Positions 5,873 to 6,864 of a stretch of DNA of 6,864 nucleotides are shown in pieces; the first letter of the stretch is position 1; the number at the start of each line of letters is the position of its first letter. The stretch spans positions 1-6,864 of the forward strand of contig JAGOSC010000091.1 of the NCBI GenBank assembly GCA_018062515.1. Direction: 5' to 3'. The position numbers and the translations under genes were made by a program. The stretch is from Candidatus Omnitrophota bacterium (lineage in GTDB: Bacteria; Omnitrophota; Gorgyraeia; Zapsychrales; Zapsychraceae). The notes beneath the pieces were generated by a model. The model searched no databases, was not told where the DNA came from, and saw only the letters and a list, made by a program, of their open reading frames with translations.

Positions 5873-6864
5873 TTAAACGCTAAATCTGTTTATATTTATA
5901 TTACGATCGAGAGGAGATTCATCAACCAAATGATCGGCCAAGTGACGGGCCAGCCAAGGAGCATAAAGGACACCTTTGGCGCCTAATCCATTGAAAATTC
6001 CAATGGCATTATACTCCGGATGAAGACCTAAAACCGGGACTAAGTCTAAGATAACGGGGCGTATGCCTGTTTGATGATTGATCACTTTAATGGAAAATTT
6101 GGCCATGTTTTTTAAAGCATTGAGTATTTCATTTTTGCCTTCCGCCGTCGGTGTCGGATCAAGATCATTCCAATAAAAGGTGGAACCGGTTTTAACGGTT
6201 TTATCATCGATGGGCATAACCCATTTTCCGAAATTAAAAATTTTATCCGGCAGAGGATCGTCGACGGACAATGTCAAAATGTCTCCTTTAGCAGGTTTGA
6301 AAGGCAGAAATTTAAAATACGGATTAGTCTCGGCTAAATAACCTTCACAAAATATGATTTTTGATGCGCTCATGTTTTTATAGGTTACCGACTCCTGATT
6401 AATTTTTAGATGATTGAATTCAAATAGCTCGGGAAGGATTTGATTTTTATCTAAAATGTCAGAAAATTTTTTGATGGGGACAGAGACATCGCATACATAC
6501 CCTTTGACGGTTAAACTCCCGTAACGATCGTCGAACCAGCGACTAAACAAACCAGACGGATTATAACCTTTTATGTACAATGAACTATTAATGGTATCTT
6601 TACGTTCACTCCAAATTTTATGTTCTTGAGACGAACTATAGAAGCGGACAATTTTTTTTTCCGCATAAAATGTTGTGTTAAGTTTGTTTTCCAGTTCGCG
6701 GTAGGTGAGTTCAGCTTCGTGATGGAATTTTGCGAAATCCTCTGTTAGAATAAACCGTTTGCCGGTAATAGGATTAATAATTCCGGCGCTCATCGTCGAG
6801 GAACTGGTATGGTGACGATTGTCGATCAACAGGACAGACTTTTTTTTCTTGATGAGATTATAGG
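5873..6864 (-). CDS. FAD-dependent oxidoreductase, DAO family (5' end off window)
   Basis: A D-amino-acid-oxidase/glycine-oxidase-type flavoprotein, a family that oxidises amines and amino acids with FAD. The frame is open to the right edge and reads YNLIKKKKSVLLIDNR before the TTG at 6829. This gives the second strand of the FAD Rossmann fold with its ribose-binding acidic residue, so the TTG is internal. The GxGxxG motif should lie just outside the window. About 329 residues are visible, probably missing only some 20-30. Other signatures are MSAGIINPITGKRF after the acidic strand, GIRPVILDLVPVLG (with the Arg that in relatives can bind the substrate carboxylate), and NGLGAKGVLYAPWLARHLA near the C terminus. 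The substrate cannot be told; relatives include ThiO, DadA and the oxidase part of MnmC. It is upstream of the FIST gene on the same strand with a 76-base gap. It contains runs of nine and eight A in the coding strand (6652-6660, 6840-6847) without a frameshift. Confidence 0.87.
   Translation of the reverse strand, partial: YNLIKKKKSVLLIDNRHHTSSSTMSAGIINPITGKRFILTEDFAKFHHEAELTYRELENKLNTTFYAEKKIVRFYSSSQEHKIWSERKDTINSSLYIKGYNPSGLFSRWFDDRYGSLTVKGYVCDVSVPIKKFSDILDKNQILPELFEFNHLKINQESVTYKNMSASKIIFCEGYLAETNPYFKFLPFKPAKGDILTLSVDDPLPDKIFNFGKWVMPIDDKTVKTGSTFYWNDLDPTPTAEGKNEILNALKNMAKFSIKVINHQTGIRPVILDLVPVLGLHPEYNAIGIFNGLGAKGVLYAPWLARHLADHLVDESPLDRNININRFSV

Noticed and set aside
5873..6829. TTG at 6829 as the start of the oxidoreductase
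   Set aside because: The same frame continues to the right edge and encodes part of the FAD-binding Rossmann fold (SVLLIDNR), so the gene starts outside the window.

Overview
The window reads as ordinary, densely coded bacterial chromosome of moderate-to-low GC. It splits into a plus-strand half (about 1-2144) and a minus-strand half (about 2149-6864), which meet tail to tail with only four bases between stop codons. Taxonomy cannot be fixed from this sequence. A Flp/class III-type pilin with a cysteine-rich CGDGxC tail, next to a two-component system with a GGDEF-like output, would suit an uncultivated candidate phylum such as Omnitrophota, but that is a guess.

Plus strand: the window opens inside pyrG (CTP synthase), whose N-terminal third lies off the left edge. 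Five bases after its stop is a tRNA-Leu(GAG) gene, and 14 bases after the tRNA begins a divergent ribulose-phosphate 3-epimerase homologue. A short pilin-like gene follows. All four could sit on one transcript; no terminator or clear internal promoter separates them.

Minus strand, in transcription order from the right edge: a FAD-dependent amino-acid-oxidase-type oxidoreductase (5' end off the window), a 76-base AT-rich gap with a 6-bp dyad and a weak -10-like hexamer, then a tight three-gene set. The set comprises a stand-alone FIST-domain sensor protein, a membrane-anchored GAF-containing hybrid-free histidine kinase, and a receiver-GGDEF response regulator carrying a GGDDF variant motif. 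The FIST stop and kinase start overlap as TGATG. The kinase stop and regulator start overlap by 8 bases. These overlaps imply translational coupling and a shared pathway.

The likely job of the right half is a phosphorelay: FIST protein (possibly binding a small ligand such as an amino acid) to kinase to regulator, with an output that may be c-di-GMP synthesis or, if the GGDDF domain is inactive, nucleotide or protein binding. The amino-acid-oxidase-type neighbour fits an amino-acid-related signal, but this is inference. The three-gene FIST/kinase/GGDDF unit is the best candidate here for an under-described system. The variant epimerase and the cysteine-tailed pilin are secondary points of interest. 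No CRISPR array, insertion sequence, integrase or attachment site was seen.
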